This document shows positions 24,656-37,090 of a DNA stretch of 64,000 bases, in pieces. The position numbers were made by a program, and so were the translations under genes. Below the pieces are notes generated by a model. The model was given only the letters and a program-made list of their open reading frames with translations. It made no database searches and had not been told where the DNA came from. How positions within the stretch are numbered: position 1 is the stretch's first letter; each line of letters begins with the position of its first letter. Source of the stretch: Lethocerus indicus (taxonomy: Eukaryota; Arthropoda; Insecta; Hemiptera; Belostomatidae). The stretch is from positions 10,974,001 to 11,038,000 of the forward strand of contig JACDQD010000004.1 of the NCBI GenBank assembly GCA_019843655.1. The letters are read 5' to 3'.

Positions 24656-25444
24656 CGGGAAACGAAATTTCGAACGGAGGAAGTCAAAATTGAATTTCGT
24701 TTTCCGCCTGGGCCGATATATAAATCAGGCCGACGTCGACGACGACAAGTTTCTCGGAGGAAACTCACGGTATTTGCGTTGAAATACGGTGACGCTAGCG
24801 CCTGAGCTCCGCGAGCTGGGGCTTCAACTCCGGTCGCATTTGGAAAAAAAAAAACGACGGTAAGTTCCTTCCTCCCGGGGTGCGGCCCCAACTTCCCCAG
24901 CTTCTCTGAAAGTCCGACTTACCGTGATCTAAGCCGCGATCGGGCAAAAATCTATACCAAAACTAAATCCAACAAACCTATAGCGAAAATAAATTTGTCG
25001 CATTATCTTAACGCTATAATTTGCGGTGATTAAACAAACTGTTTTCAATGAGAGAAAATGTTCGCTAGTAATTGAGAGCGGACTGCGGAACACTACGATC
25101 CTTACGAATATCGCCCATACATGTGTAGAAAGGAACGAGCCATCGGTGAACCGAACTGGGGGCGGCGTTAAAATTCAGCAGTTGATTAGAGATTGGGGTA
25201 AGTAACCCCCTCGAACTTGAAGCCGCCTCCATCGCTCGGTTCATCCAGTGTATTTCCAACGGTCCGCCGAATGTATTATCGAAATCTATTGGCGCGTTTC
25301 ATTAGTAAATGGTTCAATCGTGTCGACCGGTCTGGGGCGGGGGGCGGGCAGAGAATACTAAAGCGGGCGAGGCGGAGGATAAAAAGAAGAGGAGCCCAGT
25401 CGAAAAAAAAGTAACGAAAATAGGAGAAAAGATGTTGTAGCGTC

Positions 25445-25463
25445 GCCCGAATTGAGTTCGGGC
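25445..25463. repeat. Hairpin, 7-bp GC-rich stem
   Basis: GCCCGAA (25445-25451) pairs with TTCGGGC (25457-25463) across TTGAG. The stem is perfect and GC-rich, and sits at the end of a CpG-rich patch. The position on the plus strand could suit a terminator-like or RNA-stability hairpin, but no transcript is known. Confidence 0.6.
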
Positions 25464-26204
25464 CTAATGGCCTGTAAACTTAAAATCACGTAGAGGAGAA
25501 GAAGAAGGGAGTGAGATAGAGGAAGGAGGCACGAGTAAAACGTTTTGGGGTTTCCACCGGAACTGCTCCCAAGATATTATTAAAGTAAATGGAGACATAA
25601 TTCGATATTTTATTCGCACTTTGATTCTTTCCCGATTTATTTTACAATATCCACTAGCGCGCGTTAAAGAATAGCAATTGTTTCTAGTGTAAATAATTGA
25701 GAAAATTCCCGTTTTCTTTTCTTATATCTGTCTCTTGTCTTATATGTTTATTTATTATAACTTTACTGTTAGCAAACATTTTTTATTTCGTTTAGTAGCG
25801 TTTATTTCTCGTAAGTGCATTCTATAGATTCACTTGAAACCAATCTGTAAAATACACAATGGTGGTTTTGAAATAGGACCGCCTAACTCGTTTTAGGGAT
25901 TTTATCGTAAATCTGGGACGCTCGAATTTTAACACTCTCCTTAATTGGACTGGCTGGACCTCAATATTTTTAGGGATAGCTGGGAATAAAGTAAAATAAA
26001 AAGTGGTATTAGTTTCAGCCGCAATACATACATATATCGCGGCAAAGGCGGTCTCTAAAATTTGTGTACAGATTGAGCGAAGTTCGGGAACACTGGATTA
26101 GGTGGAGGGTTGGACGGAGAGAAATATTGGCGCGGTGAAATACTATAACCGGGTACACGTGCGACAACTATCTAAAGAGATGTTGGGGATAGTTCCTAGG
26201 CGAG

Positions 26205-26275
26205 GACTTGGCCGGGATATCCGGGCTTTATCCCTGAACCACGGATACTTGGATCCGTGAGGAGACGGCCAAGTC
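26205..26275. other. 71-base three-way-junction fold, candidate structured RNA or cruciform
   Basis: An outer stem of 9-10 perfect pairs (26205-26214 with 26266-26275) encloses two hairpins. Hairpin one is GGGATA (26214-26219) with TATCCC (26229-26234), loop 9, sharing base 26214 with the outer stem. Hairpin two is CACGGAT (26240-26246) with ATCCGTG (26253-26259), loop 6. Linkers are 5 and about 6 bases. It is tRNA-sized, but I see no box A, no box B and no 7-bp acceptor stem, and the linkers do not carry the hammerhead core. Function unknown. Confidence 0.45.
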
Positions 26276-27087
26276 GTTATGTATCGAACGGGTGGTGTAA
26301 GGGGGCCCAGGGGGAGCACCGCCTGCTGTAGATCAGACTCCAGAATCAAACCGTGTTTTTGATTTCTTCCTCAGGAAAGTTTAGAGTTGGTGCTGCCGGG
26401 GGACCTAAACCGGGATTACAAAAAGTTCTGGGAAACGACTTTTCGGGGAAAACGTAGAACAAGGAGTAGAGCGCGGAGAGCGGGCCCCTGTTTACAACCC
26501 AGTAGAACAACTTGTTCTCGAGCCTTTCGCAGACAGAGTACAATACAAATGCGTCCTCCTTAACAGCTTTACGTCTTTCTTTTTTTCTTATTCTTCCACT
26601 CCCTTTTGTCGGCTGCATTATCGTTCTAAGCCGCGACGAAAAATCGCCAACCGCGGTCCCAATAATGTAAGACTGAGCGTTTCCCGCATTAGATATTTTC
26701 CGCTTCAATTTAAATTAATTTAATCGGTGAAGGGAATTATAACTCATGTTATACTTTACCAACTGCCAAAATGAGTACCCCACAGTAATACTAAAGAACT
26801 GCTTCTGACGACGGCAAGTGAGCAGAGTAATAGCAGTCAGTCTAACATTGCGACACGCACGACAGTTGATATTACCGAGCATTTTCTTTATTATATATCC
26901 TTATTACTTATTAGGCTAATATATTATTTTTATCCGAGTCTGTAAAGATACTTGATATTTTTGATGAGATTTTTGTTATTTGTTAATTGGCAACTATTTG
27001 AAATACTTATTATCCCAATATATTGTATTTATATGTAAAAATTTACATAGGAACACAGTATACATCGCATGTAATATATACGGTTGC

Positions 27088-27095
27088 TGACGTCA
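27088..27095. promoter_or_regulatory. Perfect CRE palindrome TGACGTCA
   Basis: The 8-bp full CREB/ATF site TGACGTCA lies in AT-rich DNA, flanked by GTTGC before and ACTAA after. One of two full CRE sites noticed in the window. With no promoter or gene nearby, occupancy is unknown. Confidence 0.4.
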
Positions 27096-29289
27096 ACTAA
27101 AGTTCAGCTAACAAGAGTATCAGTGGCTCAACTGATTGTATAACCAATAATTCCCTTATTTAAACACGCCAAATTTAATTCAGACTAATATATTAAATTA
27201 ATTCGAGTTTGAATACGTGAAAACTATTTTATTCAGTTCCCTGCTAATTGGAAATAAATTAATTAAAATACTCTTATATTTATTTGCAATAAATGTAATA
27301 TAAACCTATATGCACCGCACATATACCGCATTTTATTTGATTGTGACGGATATAGACTTAACGGTTAAATTCAACACTGCTTCATAAATCGATGAAAACT
27401 GTTCGGAATTGTTGAAGACAGTTTTCCTCGGTATTAGGTATCGGTAATTTGGGACGACCCTGAGAATCGACATTGAAAGGACATCTGTTATTGGCAAAGT
27501 GATCTAAACTTTCCATTTATGATGGCTGGATGTTGACAGTATTGCAGTCTATGAACAGTATAGCAGGAGAGTTAAATAGAGCTCTGTATGGCCATGTCTG
27601 GAGCAGGTCAGAAGATAAAGAAAGTCTTTATCTTCTTTTACTGCCGCATAAAGTTGGTATTATTCAATAAAACCAAATTTTTTTCGATCTTTTTCCACCA
27701 AGCATTTTTCTTCCACCTGTGTCCCGGTCCTTATTTCCTTATTATTTCCTCTCCTAATACTGTAAAAGTTATTAACCTGGAAATATAACATAATATATTC
27801 TTTTACTCAGAACAGGTTTTTTTTATTCAGCACTCTATTTAAAATACCACCATTATCAACACTTGTTCAGACAAAGTACAGGCAAAAACCTCAACCCCTT
27901 TTTAACCTACAATTTCTGAAAATGTGTTCCGAATTCCTAATCAGTCGGACAACGAGTTTTGCGAGAGTATTCGGTTTCGAACGTATTCTATTCCTCCGAC
28001 TGGAAAATATCATGTGATTGGGGACCGTTGTAAACTAATTCCAAAATTTATTTTCCTCCCTCTTCTCAATTTCCGAGAAGTCGATACCCCTGGGGGAAAG
28101 TTCACAGTTGATTAAAGGTGAAAGGTGGCGCCGACGGGGGACTTTATGAATGTCCCGACCATTATTTACAGGACGGTGGCCGACTACAAAGCCCACTGCC
28201 CCCTTGATCGATATCGTTTCACTCCAATTTAATTATCCCCACTCTGTTTCTGGCCTTCACTTACTGAGCCTGCACTCCAATTCTATGTACGGTAATATTC
28301 TGGATTATGAAAATTAATATGGACAACTAAGTTAAACGGTCAGTTGAACATATTGCCATGTTAATGTAATAATCTTAGGAAAAAATATTCCAATTTTAGT
28401 GGAATGGGTAATTCCCCAGACCTCTTGAATTTCATAATAATGTTACAACTTTATCTCTGCTGAATAAAGTACCTGATTATTGTATTTTTTTATTATTCTA
28501 ACACGGAGATAATATATTGGGCATTCAATTTGTTATAAATACAATTTTTAAACTAACATAGACCCAAAAGAACGGTCGTTGCATTTTTCAAGATTTTCCC
28601 TATATATTTGATGCCTAAATTCGTTTAAACGATACTCTAGACACCAATAGGATAAGACAATCATCTACGATGGTAATAGCCATTTTTTTGCATACAAATC
28701 TATTATAAAATATTAATATTCTATTGAAATATTAAAATACACCACGTTCGACTAAACGCACTTTTCAAGGAAATGAAAATTGATAAGAAATCTAGCCCCA
28801 CATGAAAAGTTTTAATTATAATAATCCTTAGCATGATCTAGCATCACTCTCGGTAGTCAAGACTGCGCAGGGACGTGAAGATCGATAACCGCGAGAAATA
28901 TATTTTTCCGCTCTTCGATTGTTTGACATTAGCATAATTCTGTTTTTTTAATTCTTGGGCTCAAGCTCTAATGTTAAACTGTTAAACATGACTTTTCTGG
29001 CCTCGCCACGGCGAGAAAAATGGAAACAAATGGGGCGGTACATGCCTTGTCAGCAGCAATTTTAACAATGTTTAATTGGCCCCATTTTTCAAATCTGGCG
29101 CTATCTGGCTATTTCCTGTATATATCTAAACCTAATTAGGATTTGGGTTAATTCATGTCCCCGAATGTACGATTGTGTTATCTAGCAGAGGATCCGGTTT
29201 TGTACATTCTTGGGGATAAATCTGGGTTTGTCCAAGTAGAGGCGGATGAGTTGTCGGCGCTAATCCTCGGACTTTGTCTCAGTTAGCGG

Positions 29290-29610
29290 AGGGCCGCAAT
29301 CGCGCTTCTCCTGATTACCTCATTACGCCATTCCTCCACTTCCCTCGTTCCAGCCTCGGAAGGTGCGTCCACCCGCCCCCTCACCACGCGCCTGACGTCA
29401 CTACCTTTCTCTTCTCTCCCTCCTCCACCAATTCCCTCACTCTACATCTCCCTCCTGTTCTCCCGCCCACTCATTCTTTCCCTTCCGCCCTCTCGGCATT
29501 TAAAAGGGTCTCTTAAGAAGGACAAGCCCTTTCCAGCCATTTGTAGGCCGCCTCCCCGCCCAGCCCTATTCCCTTCCCTCGTGACGCCCGGGGTAATTAG
29601 TACAGTTTTC
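29290..29610 (+). promoter_or_regulatory. Pyrimidine-rich GC island with CRE and TATA-like sequence
   Basis: About 300 bases are strongly C/T-biased on the plus strand. The island holds a perfect CRE at 29393-29400 and a TATA-like TTTAAAAG near 29499-29506, about 100 bases apart, an arrangement seen in CREB-responsive promoters. The 80-codon frame across it is a composition effect. It could also be a pyrimidine-rich spacer with no role; I cannot identify a transcript start. Confidence 0.3.
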
Positions 29611-29623
29611 CTGACGCAGTTAA

Positions 29624-29632
29624 ACTCACCTG
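29624..29632 (-). other. Candidate zero-length-exon splice site CAG|GTGAGT
   Basis: On the minus strand the sequence reads CAG|GTGAGT, a full donor consensus fused to an acceptor AG. The upstream tract (plus-strand 29633-29645) is C-rich but broken by purines, so it is the weakest of the three minus-strand candidates. It lies about 24.3 kb from the one at 53884 and 26.0 kb from the one at 3590. Confidence 0.25.
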
Positions 29633-30803
29633 AGGGCGGCTGAACTTTTTTACAATTCCTTCCTTTTTATTCTACCTTTTTTCTAATTTCGTTTTAAATT
29701 ATGTCCGTATCATCCCGCGATGATAAATTTAGCTTGAGTCGAAAAATATTGTACCGAGGTTCAAGATAAATGAAGGTTACTAGCCCCTACGAAAATGGAC
29801 GAATCTCACTAATGGAATGGGCTAAATATCTGTCTAATCATACGGATTTTTTAATTATATTAACACGCTATGGTATGTGGTTTATTGATTTATAAATTCG
29901 CAATCCGGGCAGACTTGTTTTAATGAAACCGGTAAAGAAATGTCTATTTCTCTTGTTTATTTGGTTTTGGATTCGACTTCCTTGGCTTCTAGCTGTTGGC
30001 AGTAGTACTTGTACAATTTTTATAGTTCCAGACATTAAAATTTATATGATGTTTAATAGGTTACAAAATGTACGACTTCCTTTTTTATGAAGAAAAGGTA
30101 GAAAGCGTGACAAGATTAACAAAGCTGATAAATGGTTCATACCTATTCTATTATAATTTCCATACTTTTCCCAAATAAGCTTATACATTTTCAATCAGTA
30201 TTTGTATTATTCTAAAATAAAATGTTTCCGGTTTCTAAGAAAACGCCTCATTTCTGTTTGTTCTCCAATTCATAGATCAACGGATAAGGTTAGGGCTAGA
30301 GTAAACCGGTGTAGTAGGAATTAATATAGAGGGGCTTAGGGAGGAAAATGTACACCAGTTATGGACTGTTAATTATTTCGAAGACTTGTGCAAATTTACT
30401 TATCGACTTTATAGCGTATAAGGAGAAGCAATATCGGAGTCGAGTGGAAGGGACTGGGATCCAGGTTTATGTACTCAGCCCCCAGCTCCTCTTCTTAAGT
30501 CAGATTAGGAACAGAATTGCTAATCTCAATATTCTGTTTGAACCGATGACTTCTAGGAACTCTGTCTTTCCCACTTCTCGTCCCGCGCATGTCTATATTG
30601 TGACATTATGAAATAAATTGCGACAGTTTACATTAATAATCGCTCGAAACGATGAAAAGCCGACATTTGCATGTAGCGTCTCTATTATGTCCGGTCGATC
30701 ATAACGGAAGTCACCCCGATGGGGGAAGCCTATACCTTCTGTGGATTTAGGGATTCTCCGGTCGAAATTGGAATCGTTTCGTTGAGATATCACGTTTTGT
30801 AAC

Positions 30804-30831
30804 GGGCCATTGTCCGTCCCAACAATGGTCC
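30804..30831. repeat. Hairpin, 10-bp stem with one G-T pair
   Basis: GGGCCATTGT (30804-30813) pairs with ACAATGGTCC (30822-30831) across 8 bases. CCATTGT is also a SOX/HMG-type core (ATTGT), so this could instead be a pair of inverted SOX sites. Confidence 0.55.
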
Positions 30832-33800
30832 AACGGTAAGATAGTGAATTGTGAATGGAGGGTCCTGGTGCGTGTAGGACGATCAGCCAGTATAGCGGAT
30901 GCACGCTGAGTTATTATAGGGGTGGGAGGGGGGCGTGACCCCACAACTTGTGCCATTAACACCACCTACCACCAAACCCGAACATACAATCAGGTCCCGG
31001 CAAGCATTGAGAGCATTGAAAGCGCGACTCGTCTCCACGCTCCTGACTCTGTAGAATTGATACGGGGCAAGAAGGCGATCCAAGTTGTCCCGTAATACCG
31101 GGGGGACTCGCCGGGAATTATCAATGACCTTCTAGGCCAGGAAACTTCGGCGCAGCGAGAACAGATAACGGCACCATTCCAATACCTACAGTTCTAATCG
31201 ATAAGTACGAATTTAGGGAAATTATTTCGCATTGGGTTCTCTACTTATTCTCGATGTGGATATCAAGTTAGGATAGTGTGTGCAATATAAAATAACTAAG
31301 ATAAGACGGCAAGTTACACATAGTCGCGATTGTGTTCTTAGTATAACACACAAGGATAGAGTTTAAGAGACCCTTAATTGAATTCGAATTTGCAATCTGA
31401 ACGGGTCTCGATTCACGGTCATTAGGATCTCTCCCAACGTTCGATTTCCCCAAACACCGTTTTGAATAGGGTCTCCGAAGAAGACTTCCCGACTGTACGA
31501 GGCCCATCTCTTCCGGCCGCCTATCTCCTTTATTCCCATTAATAGATTCATAATATCCTTGAGGGCTTTACAGACAACTAACAAAAGCGGTGTAGGCAGA
31601 GCCGGGCGGAGAGAGGTACACTCGATTTTAATAAGTTGTAAAGAATAGAAAGGAGAAAGCCCCCTCTCGCTCTCCTCCCCCCGGCGAACGTTATAACAAC
31701 GTCTCCCTTCTATAAAGAATAAGGTAGAAGAGTAGCGGTCGGGCGGGAGGGGGTCAAAGACTGTCTTCGTCAAAAGCCACCCCGCTGTCCCCGCTCGCCC
31801 TTCGCCGCCTAATTTTCTTTATCCAAAAATAATAATATGTAGGAGGGGAAAAAATGGAGAAGAAAAATCGGCGTCCATTATTTCACCGACGCGAAATAAC
31901 ACTCGCTGTTTTCTTTTGGTGGGGGAGGCAGCTCCGCGAATTTACACATCAAACGTTTCTCTCGGATCGAATATAATTATTACTTTTTTCGCATTCACCT
32001 CTGCCGTTTGGAGGAGGGCCGTTTTGCGCTGCCGTTTTTTGGATTGCAAAGTCGTCGTCGGTCGGCGGTGAAGGCGGAGTGACGGCAAGGTAGGGGGCGG
32101 CCTCCCTTGTTATTTGTGACTAATGAGGTAGAACCCGCCCCCTCAACCCCTCACCGGCCCGCCAGAAACATCACCGTTGACTCGACGCAAGACTGTTCGA
32201 ATCGAAATTCTATCTTGCTAAACGGCGGAACGGCGAGTTTTCCTGAAAAAAAAACCCACTGTCCGACCAGCATCCCGTAGGAGGCGTCCTCGGAACTGAT
32301 GATTTTAATTGATTAAAAGAAACAAGTTCTAATTCTCTAGCCTGTACTCGTTAGGCTTCAGTTCGGTCATAGGAACAACTGCTGTTCGAACAATTGTTTT
32401 CCATTAAAATTATATTTTGTTATTGCTGCTATAATATAATTGTTTTTATAATACTAATTAATACGACGGATTTATAAAGGCATGTACGCACCTGGTGTGC
32501 ATATTCTGTAGAGCTATTTCCATCATTCTTCTTCATCCCCATTTCTCTTCTTCGCCCAACTATTCGTTCACTTGGTCATTCATTCTTGTTCTCCCAGAAA
32601 ACACCCTGAAGCACTGAAGTAATCGAAGACTTCTAGTTTCATCAAACAAAGAAATCGTAGTGTGGTATAATCTTTGATACAGGCTGGGTGGCAGTCTTAA
32701 GTATTTAATGCCCATCGAACACGACCCGATGTGAACTTGGAGCTTAATGAATAAGCTCTTCTAATTAGCGTTAGTGATTTCCGATAGAATTTACAAATCA
32801 ACAGAATCATTCAAGCGGAATTTTATAAAGTGGATTTCCCATCCGTACACTCATTTGTTGCAGAACTGGGCACAAGACTCTTAATGCTAATTGTCCTATG
32901 TTGACTTAGCCATTCAATTTTAAGAGCATGTCGCCATTCAGTATGAGAACAAATCTTTTAACTGCACCATAGAGTCGAGAGAATAAAAAGAAATCTGAAG
33001 TTAACAGGGCGAATAGAAAGCAGACATTACACTCTCGACCTGAGTGCTAATTACCGATTGTAATCCGATGAAACGATGATATTAACCTCATGGACCAACG
33101 AACATATCATATTATATATGAAGGACACATTGTAGTTTATTTTAATGGAGTATTTTCCCGGACGTTTGGATAGATAGATGGCTCTTTTACCATCGGTGGC
33201 CGAGGTTCTCACTGGGTTGTCCTCGGCTCGCATAAAATCCAGTTTTTCTGGCACGTTTCCCGGCCCCCCCACTCTAAAACTTTCACCGACCGTTTTCAGA
33301 AACCATATTTTCTGGGAATGGATTAAAAAAGGAATAACAGCAAAGAAGAAGAATAAAAAAAGGAAAGCGAGTGCCGGTAACGATCCATTGGCAGGATTAG
33401 AAAATTGCGGCGAAGTGGGGGACCATTAGGCAGTCTTATTACGGCCCATTGTTATCGACCTACCCATTTGTTTTAAGAATTAAATGAAATTCAAAACCCG
33501 AATTCCCCTTCCAAATCGAGAATTGATCGGGTTCCTCATTTTGTGAAGGGCGATAAGGTGCAGTCGTCCCTCGTTATCATTTAGGAGGGATCTCCATTGT
33601 GAAACCCCATAGATGGGGAGGTTTACCGGTTCAAAAAAGCAAAACTTAATTACATTTAGAATTTAATTTAGGAGTTATTTATGGGAAAATAACGTTTTGT
33701 CAAATGCACAGGCTCTAGATTATTTAGAAGAAGATGATTAAAATATTGAGAAGTATAAACGGGTCCTGTTTTTTCATTGCAAACCATTCCGATTTAAGGT

Positions 33801-33964
33801 TTGGTCCAAGGATGTTTCCACTACTTTTAAGTTTTAGAAAAGTTTTAGAATATCCGAGAATTATATGATTTCAGGGAGAAAGCGCTGGGAGGGGATCTAT
33901 CGTTCAAATATCCCCAATATTGTGTCAATAAATAACATATTGAATACCTAGGAATAAATCATTT

Positions 33965-33992
33965 ACTTTAGCGTAGCGACGCTATGTAAAGT
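33965..33992. repeat. 28-bp imperfect palindrome
   Basis: ACTTTA and TAAAGT at the ends and TAGCG with CGCTA in the centre are self-complementary; only the three-base blocks between them and the central bases fail. A symmetric dimer-binding site is the simplest reading. Confidence 0.55.
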
Positions 33993-34404
33993 GCTTTTCC
34001 CCTGTTTACTGTGGAAACAAATTTATTCCGGTTCTAAATCATTCGGGAGAGTAATTAAAACATGTATGCGTGAGATTGCCTAGCGTGGACCGAGCGCTCA
34101 TGCCGCCCAATTTTGCATTGCGGCCACTTTCACACCGATTTCACTTGTAGAAGCCCCAGTTGAACAGCGAGTGCCCTCCTAGAAGTTTTATATCGCAAGA
34201 TTTTAAGGCAGAATGTAGGCATCGTTTTTTTCAATGATTTGCTTTAAACGTAATTTCCGATATCTAGAGACCTTTGTAGCGAATCGACTGTCAACGCGAA
34301 ATGTTCGGCGACAGATAAACCAGTTGGTCTTGAGTTATTTTTTTTATTGAGACAATTTTAGACATTGCATTTCCATCCGTTGCAGTGCTGTTACCTTAAA
34401 AGAA

Positions 34405-34472
34405 TTTCATTTTGTTTCAGGTGAGCACCATCCATATCATCCAGAAAGATGTATACGTTTTTAACCGTAAGT
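34405..34472 (+). other. Candidate recursive splice site with a downstream donor
   Basis: A pyrimidine-rich run leads into TTTGTTTCAG|GTGAGC at 34420/34421, which joins a good 3' splice site directly to a good 5' splice site. A second donor-type sequence, GTAAGT, begins at 34467, 46 bases downstream. This acceptor, zero-length junction and nearby downstream donor is the architecture described for recursive-splicing exons. It could equally be an ordinary 46-base internal exon (34421-34466); the peptide in each frame is too short to identify. No flanking exons are recognised. Confidence 0.35.
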
Positions 34473-36649
34473 TAAAATAACTCTGTGTTCAATCGGAAGC
34501 GTTTATTGTTAGTAGTGTTTACAAATGTTCATATTAATTATATTTATTCGTTCGTCTTGTGCACGTAGTTCAGGTTAAACCTTTCTCTCCTGGCATTCAA
34601 AAACTATTGAGTTTTTACTTTTATATTCATAATACTTATAAGGAGACCCAAATTATTATATTATTATTGAAATTGAGTATAATTGAGGTGATATTGAGTA
34701 ATTGAGTTGTGGAGTATGAATACCCATAAACATAAGTGGCTAGTAAATTGAAACTTTGACTGTTCATACCAACTTTTAATAGTCCCGATGATAATTATGA
34801 ATTTCGCCGAATTTATTTCGCTATAATTGACTTCAATCATTAACACTATTCTGTTAGGCTATGTCACGAAGTATTGATACGCATAAATTATGCAGTAATC
34901 TTCCAGTAAGAAGTACACAGATATACTGATCTAAGGCAGAAATATTTTCTATTCCATGTACCCTCTGAATCTTGATCGATCCTGAAGAAACGTATTTAAT
35001 TTCCGTCCATTTCGTGTTGCGCACAGGAACCGTGATTTTACAAAACTAGGTTGACGATTAAAAACATAAATTCTGAGCACCACTTCCTTTTTCCACCGTT
35101 TGGAAATAAAAAGAGAGAGCTAGTGGAATATAAGGTGGTATCAAATGGAGAATTATTCTACTGCAATATGCGATAAAATGCCTGGCTGGGATTTATGGCT
35201 TTGGTGTATATGCAGCTCTCTGAAACTCCATTAGCCGGATAACAATGCTCATTTCTATATTCGAGTCTCGGCCCATTCTCTTTTTATTTCATGCTTCTTT
35301 CGGGAAGAAGAAAACATTTCCCGTTTTAATGCCGTTTAGGGGAATTTCTCTGATGAATTATAAATTTAGTATTTTGTTTTAATACATTTTTTGAATGCCA
35401 AATATCTATAAATATTTATAAATAATTAATAGAAATAAGTAATTACTTAATTGCTTTAATTTCCCTAATTCATGAGACCAGTTTACTGGTCCATCACATT
35501 TACTCATTCATCAGTATTACGGGTACTTGCAGAATGCACAGATATTCTACACTAAAATTAACAGACATTGGCTCAAGATATTTTTAGTTATAAAAATAGA
35601 CTTAGTAAGTGTTAATGGAATCAAGGTTACCCTTTTTTGTACTGAATGATACGATTTTAAAATACGTATATGTTTGTCAGAACATATTACGCTGACTGAA
35701 AATTTGAATATTCGGGTTTTCAAATCTCTACAGATTTCAGTATCTGTTTGCCTGATTATTAGGAACAACATTCGAGAGCGGATTATTTGATCAATGGTAT
35801 AGAGACGGTCAACAGATCAAATTCCAGGATGTGATTTGGGATGATATAATTTAAAACGGGGCCAATGCGGGTGGGTTCGGGCGAATGGGAAACTGGTCCG
35901 AAAGCAATATGTCACGAGGCGGGAGGTCTGGGACATAATAATGAAAACGTGAGGTCGGGGCCGCAAGCCGGAAATCGTCCGATCGAAATATAATTTGGGG
36001 AAGCCGCAACTGGGCTCTGTTGTCAACGTCAACACTCCCCTCAGTTATCCGACTAATTGGATCGATCCCGGCCCCACCGACTCGGGACAGACCGCTAAAC
36101 GACCCCTTATCAAAATCCAGAGGCAAAAATTGGAAATAGAATTGGTCAAATGTTAGCTAGTAGCTTGGTATACTAATCTAGATTGTGATGTATGGCAGAA
36201 GCGGCTTTTTAGAAACCTAGTGATTAACGTTTACTTTGAAGTCTCCTGGGTATGTGAATGGTAATACTTATGAGCTTGCTAATTCCGGGCACATTTTCAA
36301 GTCTCTCGGATAAGCGGAATACAGTCCGTACGTATTCATACATTATAAGTAAAGACAAAGCGGAGGAACGGCAGACATCAAACACGGGGGCCCTTATGCG
36401 CATATTAATATTGAACGTACTGTTTGACTCGAAAAAATATAAGAAATTCCAGTTTCTTCGCCGTCCATTTATACACGAGAGAGGAGAGGATGTTAAAAAG
36501 AGCTCTCAATATCTGGCGAATTACAGCTTAAGATTTTTATGGGTCAGAGGCACGACTTGGGCCCAGTTTCGGAGTCCTCGAGGCGAAACAGATTCGAAAA
36601 CAGAACCTGTAAAAAAAAAGGAAGGTTAAAACCCGTAATTGATGTATTT

Positions 36650-37090
36650 CCGAGCCAAGGATTTAGGGATATAAAGTTCGGGCCCGGAAACTCGCCTAGT
36701 CCCCATCCCCATCCCTTTCCACCCAGTTCACCTTCACTCGTTATAAACCCGGGTGAAAAATCTCGGACGGCCCCCGGGCTGGGGGCCCGGGATTTTTTTC
36801 CCCGTATCGGAAATAACTCTCTCGGTTTTCGGTTAATACTCGGCAATTACCGCGGACATCGGTTGCCTCACCGCCCCCTCCACACCCCCCCCCGCCGCCT
36901 CTGTCCCCAGAAATAGAAGCAAAAAAAAATTGCAAAAAAAAAGGCGCGGAAGTTTTGGGCAACCGGGCCGCACAAAAAACGGCCCTACCCGGCCCTCACT
37001 CCTCCGGCTTTTAATAAAACCGGGCCTTCCATTATTAAACAGAAGAGCCGCCGCCGCCGCCAAACCCGCCCCCTCGCCCAAACGCACTCC
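36650..37090. other. GC-rich, CpG-dense island with palindromes
   Basis: A CpG-dense block with long C runs, an A-rich patch (about 36918-36942) and (GCC)n near 37047-37062. Three CCCGGG palindromes occur within 45 bases (36748-36753, 36773-36778, 36786-36791), two of them forming a GC hairpin CCCGGGC/GCCCGGG with a 5-base loop. Overlapping frames of 73-125 codons on both strands show that stop codons are simply rare here. It may be an unmethylated CpG-island-type promoter or enhancer, but no start site or gene is recognisable. Confidence 0.5.

Larger units (their letters stand above)
24656..29289. other. Gene-free stretch
   Basis: No gene is supported. 24660-25480 is CpG-rich and 26160-26660 holds several structured-looking sequences. 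26700-29290 is AT-rich with many TTAAT and AATTAA words and an 18-bp inverted repeat at 27032-27049 (TATGTAAA, AA, TTTACATA). Open frames do not exceed 120 codons and show no domain. Confidence 0.5.
29611..36649. other. Gene-free stretch
   Basis: About 7 kb with no supportable gene; the longest frames (103 and 136 codons, minus strand, 30593-30904 and 31363-31773) show no domain. 31670-32160 is CpG-rich. 32300-35850 is AT-rich. Inverted repeats at 30804-30831 and 33965-33992 and splice-like sites at 29624 and 34421 are listed separately. A small hairpin (CCCCAT, AG, ATGGGG) lies at 33605-33618. Confidence 0.5.

Noticed and set aside
26110..26135. miR-184 seed-like TGGACGGAG
   Set aside because: Divergent after the seed and not in a hairpin.
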